Assembly: GCF_947242115.1 (NCBI RefSeq)
Contig: NC_074721.1
Location: 40,306,754 to 40,370,753 of the forward strand
From: Biomphalaria glabrata
Lineage: Eukaryota > Mollusca > Gastropoda > Planorbidae
DNA length: 64,000 nt
Direction of reading: 5' to 3'
Shown here one piece after another: positions 61,368 to 64,000 of the stretch. The notes below the pieces were generated by a model that had not been told where the DNA came from, made no database searches, and saw nothing but the letters and a program-made list of their open reading frames with translations. The stretch's first letter is position 1. Each line of letters begins with the position of its first letter. A program made the translations under genes and the position numbers.

Positions 61368-63340
61368 CAGGGGTCTCAAACACGTGCCCCCGGGCCACAT
61401 ATGGCCCGCGAAACAATTTTGTGTGGCCAGCTGCCACGTCCGCGAATTCGAAAAAAATTAGATAAAATTTACAATGACCACATATAAGCCGTGAAATGAT
61501 TTACATCTGCACAAATCAGTAAATGAGGTGTCCGTCAACTGCAAGCGAAGATTCTGTGAAAGCTTTGTTGTTAGCGAGATGATAGCAATGGCATCACGAC
61601 CATTCACTGAAGGCCAGCTTGTAAAAGAGTGTATGCTACAAGCGTGTGAAATTATCTGCCCCGAGAAAAAGAAACTCTTCGAAGACATAAGTTTCTCTGC
61701 GAACACAGTTGCAAGCTGGATCACCGAGTCAGCGACAAATGTTCAACAGCAACTGATTGCCGCTGCAAAAGACTTTGTAGCATATTCCATTGTACTGGAC
61801 GAGTCTACTGGTGTAACAGACACCGCATACTGTGCCGTATTCATTCGTGGGGTCGACGAAAATTTGAACATTGTTGAAGAGCTATTGGACTTACTAGCAA
61901 TGAAAGGAACGACGACTGGACGAGACGTGTTTTCAAGAACTGGAAGCTTGTATTGACAGGTGTAGACTACCGTGGAAAAAACTTTTCAGTGACTACGGAC
62001 GGTGCACTAGCAATGTGTTTAGAGAAGGTTGGTGTTGTTGGATTAATGGTAGAGAAACGGAATCAGCTCAGCTTGGTGGGACCTTTTGCAGCCATACATT
62101 CTGCACCAAGAAGCACTCTGTGGCAAAAGTCTACTAATGAAGAACGTGATGGATGTTGTCGTGAAGACGGTGAACTTCATACGTGCACGGGGTCTCAACC
62201 ACAGACAGTTTGTGTCATTTCTAGCTGATTTAGAAACGGAAGTCAGATGGTTGAGTCGTGGAAAAGTGCTGCAGAGATTTTTTGAACTGAGACGGGAAAT
62301 AGCATTGTTCATGGCAATGAAAGACGGAGACATAGGCCTACCACAGCTCAGTGACCCAATGTTTTGTCGGATCTTGCTTTTCTTACTGACATCACGCAAC
62401 ATCTCAATGCACTCAATTCACAACTACAGGGCACAAAGCAGCTGATTACCGTGATGTTTGACCGCATCAAATCATTCAGATGCAAGCTGACTTTGTGGGC
62501 CACTCAGCTGGCAGATGGAAACCTGGCTCATTTCTCTTTTCTACAGAGAATAACGGTGTAACCACAGCGCCTGAAAGACTACGTAGACATCCTCTCCAGA
62601 CTACTGGAAGATTTTGAACACCGCTTTCAGCAATTCATTGCTCTCGAACCACAGTTTTTCCTTGTTGCCACTCCGTTCGCAGGTGAAGTGAAAAACGTTC
62701 CAGTGGAAGTCCAGATTGAACTACTGGACCTGCAGTGTGACACTGTTCTGAAGCAAAAATACGCTGATGTTGGCGTTCCAGATTTTCTACCAGTTTCTTC
62801 CCAGAGAGAAGTTTCCAAACTTATTCTGCGCAGCTGCTAGAATTCTAGCGATGTTTGGGAGTACGTACGTTTGCTAAGTTTTTTTTTCCAGAATGAAGAT
62901 CAACAAAACACCATTACGATAAAAACAGACTGATGAGCATCTGAGAGCAACCTTGCGGCTTGCCACCACACGCGACTTCAGGCCTAACGTCGATGGTCTG
63001 ATCTCTGCCAAACGCTCTCAGCTGAGTGGACAGAAACATGAGTGACGAGTCATCTGCAGTAGGCCTAGTAATTATAGTTGCTGTTTTTTTTCTGAAGAAC
63101 AACAGTTTCTGCTTTTTTATTAGTGACAGAGACAACTTCAACTTATTTTAGTAAACTAAACTCCTGTGCATGTAATAAACTACACTAAATGTAATTAATA
63201 ATTATAAAAACTTTATTTTAGCATTTTACTGCAGTGACAGTAGTGTTCGTAAAAAAAAATTCTCTTTTTATGGTGTGGCCCGCTGAATGGTTGTTACTTT
63301 CCACTGTGGCCCACATGCTGATATGAGTTTGAGACCCCTG
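61368..63340 (+). mobile_element. hAT DNA transposon with terminal repeats and perfect 8-bp target duplication
   Basis: The element runs from CAGGGGTCTCAAACACG to the inverted GAGTTTGAGACCCCTG, with ATTTACTA on both sides (61360-61367 and 63341-63348). Subterminal GGCCACATATGGCCCGCG and GTGGCCCACATGC blocks are typical of the family. At 1973 bp it encloses a GTF2IRD2/ZBED5-like transposase gene on the plus strand, which is disrupted. Confidence 0.93.
61500..63045 (+). pseudogene. hAT transposase (GTF2IRD2/ZBED5-like), non-functional
   Basis: Plus-strand pieces in order: RRFCESFVVSEMIAMASRPF, ECMLQACEIICPEKKKLFED, SIVLDESTGVTDTAYCAVFI (catalytic-core start), [94 protein letters not shown], and the end MKINKTPLR..HLRATLRLATTRDF. 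The reading frame changes near 61930, 61980, 62090 and 62370, and in-frame stops follow (for example at 62559 and 62838), so it cannot make a full enzyme. The N-terminal BED zinc finger expected for the family is missing. Confidence 0.85.
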
Positions 63341-63424
63341 ATTTACTAGAATCCTTTTAAGAGCTTGCAAATTCTTCATCAGGTCAAAAAGCGATTAGAA
63401 AAAAAAAAGAAAAAAAAAAACCTG

Positions 63425-63600
63425 GGCTGACAAAAATCTCATAAATGGCTCTAACGATTTTCCTAGAAATTTGGCAGGTTAAGTATAGTTTTGGGAAAAA
63501 ATTACTAGTTAATTGACCACACAGGGAAGACTCTGGTTTGACCGTTATTTTCAAAATATTATCTTCTAAAATTTGATTTGGTCTCTAGGTCTAGTCAATC
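63425..63600. repeat. Dispersed repeat E, copy 3
   Basis: ATCTCATAAATGGCTCTAAC, GATTTTCCTAGAAATTTGGC and CTCTGGTTTGACCGTTATTT. The last block also occurs at 20325-20350. Confidence 0.55.
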
Positions 63601-63896
63601 GTATCTTGAACACACATACTCATTTATTGGTTAAAGCATGATGAAAGAGAGAAATAAATAAATAGACAGCCAGGAACATTATGCGCATCATCTTCCAAGT
63701 GTTGACCTCTAACCCTATCACCAAACTTAAATCTTCTAGTTTAATCCAGTATACTTGTCTTAAACTGTTATTTAATGTTGCCATGTCTTGATATATATCA
63801 CAAAACTAGAATGTTATATACTGTGAGAAGATTTACACATGCTCATAAACCAGGATTTATTTTTCTTTGATGTTGGGGGCAAAGAAACAATGTTCT
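63601..63896. other. No recognised feature
   Basis: AT-rich DNA. No gene recognised. Confidence 0.4.
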
Positions 63897-64000
63897 CTTT
63901 ACAAAGCTTATATCAACTTTGTCTGTCTGTCTGGTAAAATGTTCTTTTTACAAAGCTTATATCAACTTTGTCTGTCTGGTAAAATGTTCTCTTTACAAAG
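63897..64000 (+). repeat. Start of dispersed repeat H, tandemly duplicated, cut by the window edge
   Basis: TTTACAAAGCTTATATCAAC with TTTGTCTGTCTGGTAAAATG occurs twice head to tail, and a third copy starts at the edge. Confidence 0.6.

Overview
This window is eukaryotic, repeat-rich DNA from an animal, most likely a pulmonate (freshwater) gastropod mollusc. That placement rests on short exons with GT-AG introns in consistent phase, a CUB-domain gene, many fragments of CR1/L2-like LINEs ending in GATAA-type tails, tRNA-derived SINEs, hAT-type MITEs and many minisatellites. The genus cannot be fixed from the sequence alone.

Four host genes can be assembled, all on the + strand and all predicted to be secreted or at the cell surface. 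(1) About 9670-10905: the last three exons of a cysteine-bearing secreted protein with a hydrophobic, GPI-signal-like C-terminus; its first coding exon was not found. (2) 22137-25672: a two-exon type I membrane receptor of 589 residues whose long cytoplasmic tail carries three tandem repeats of tyrosine motifs with ITAM-like pairs at a constant spacing. (3) 32925-46735: an eight-exon, 403-residue secreted protein with three CUB domains and a short tail of PKIG repeats; its introns hold three different minisatellites. (4) 55621-57820: a three-exon, 69-residue secreted peptide with six cysteines in the mature part. All four could act at the cell surface or outside the cell (adhesion, recognition or defence), but nothing in the sequence shows that they work together.

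The rest is mobile and repetitive DNA. Up to about 9.6 kb: a decayed hAT transposon, LINE pieces, 13-bp and 56-bp tandem arrays and MITEs. 11.5-21.5 kb: a 14-bp satellite, two separate arrays of one 30-bp satellite, a 72-bp array interrupted by a solo-LTR-like insert, and several LINE 3' ends. 25.7-32 kb: LINE, SINE and MITE insertions, including a MITE inside a LINE. 47-55 kb: SINEs, LINE C-terminal pieces, 18-bp and 51-bp arrays and a 130-bp foldback. 58-64 kb: a 73-bp TTAA-flanked MITE with a twin at position 801, a LINE piece carrying an 80-bp internal tandem duplication, and a hAT transposon (61368-63340) with matching ends and a perfect 8-bp target duplication.

The points most worth following are the tyrosine-repeat receptor, the six-cysteine peptide, nine evenly spaced TGACGTCA sites in a CUB-gene intron, and a 2.1-kb satellite of acceptor-like units that runs almost up to a real splice acceptor.
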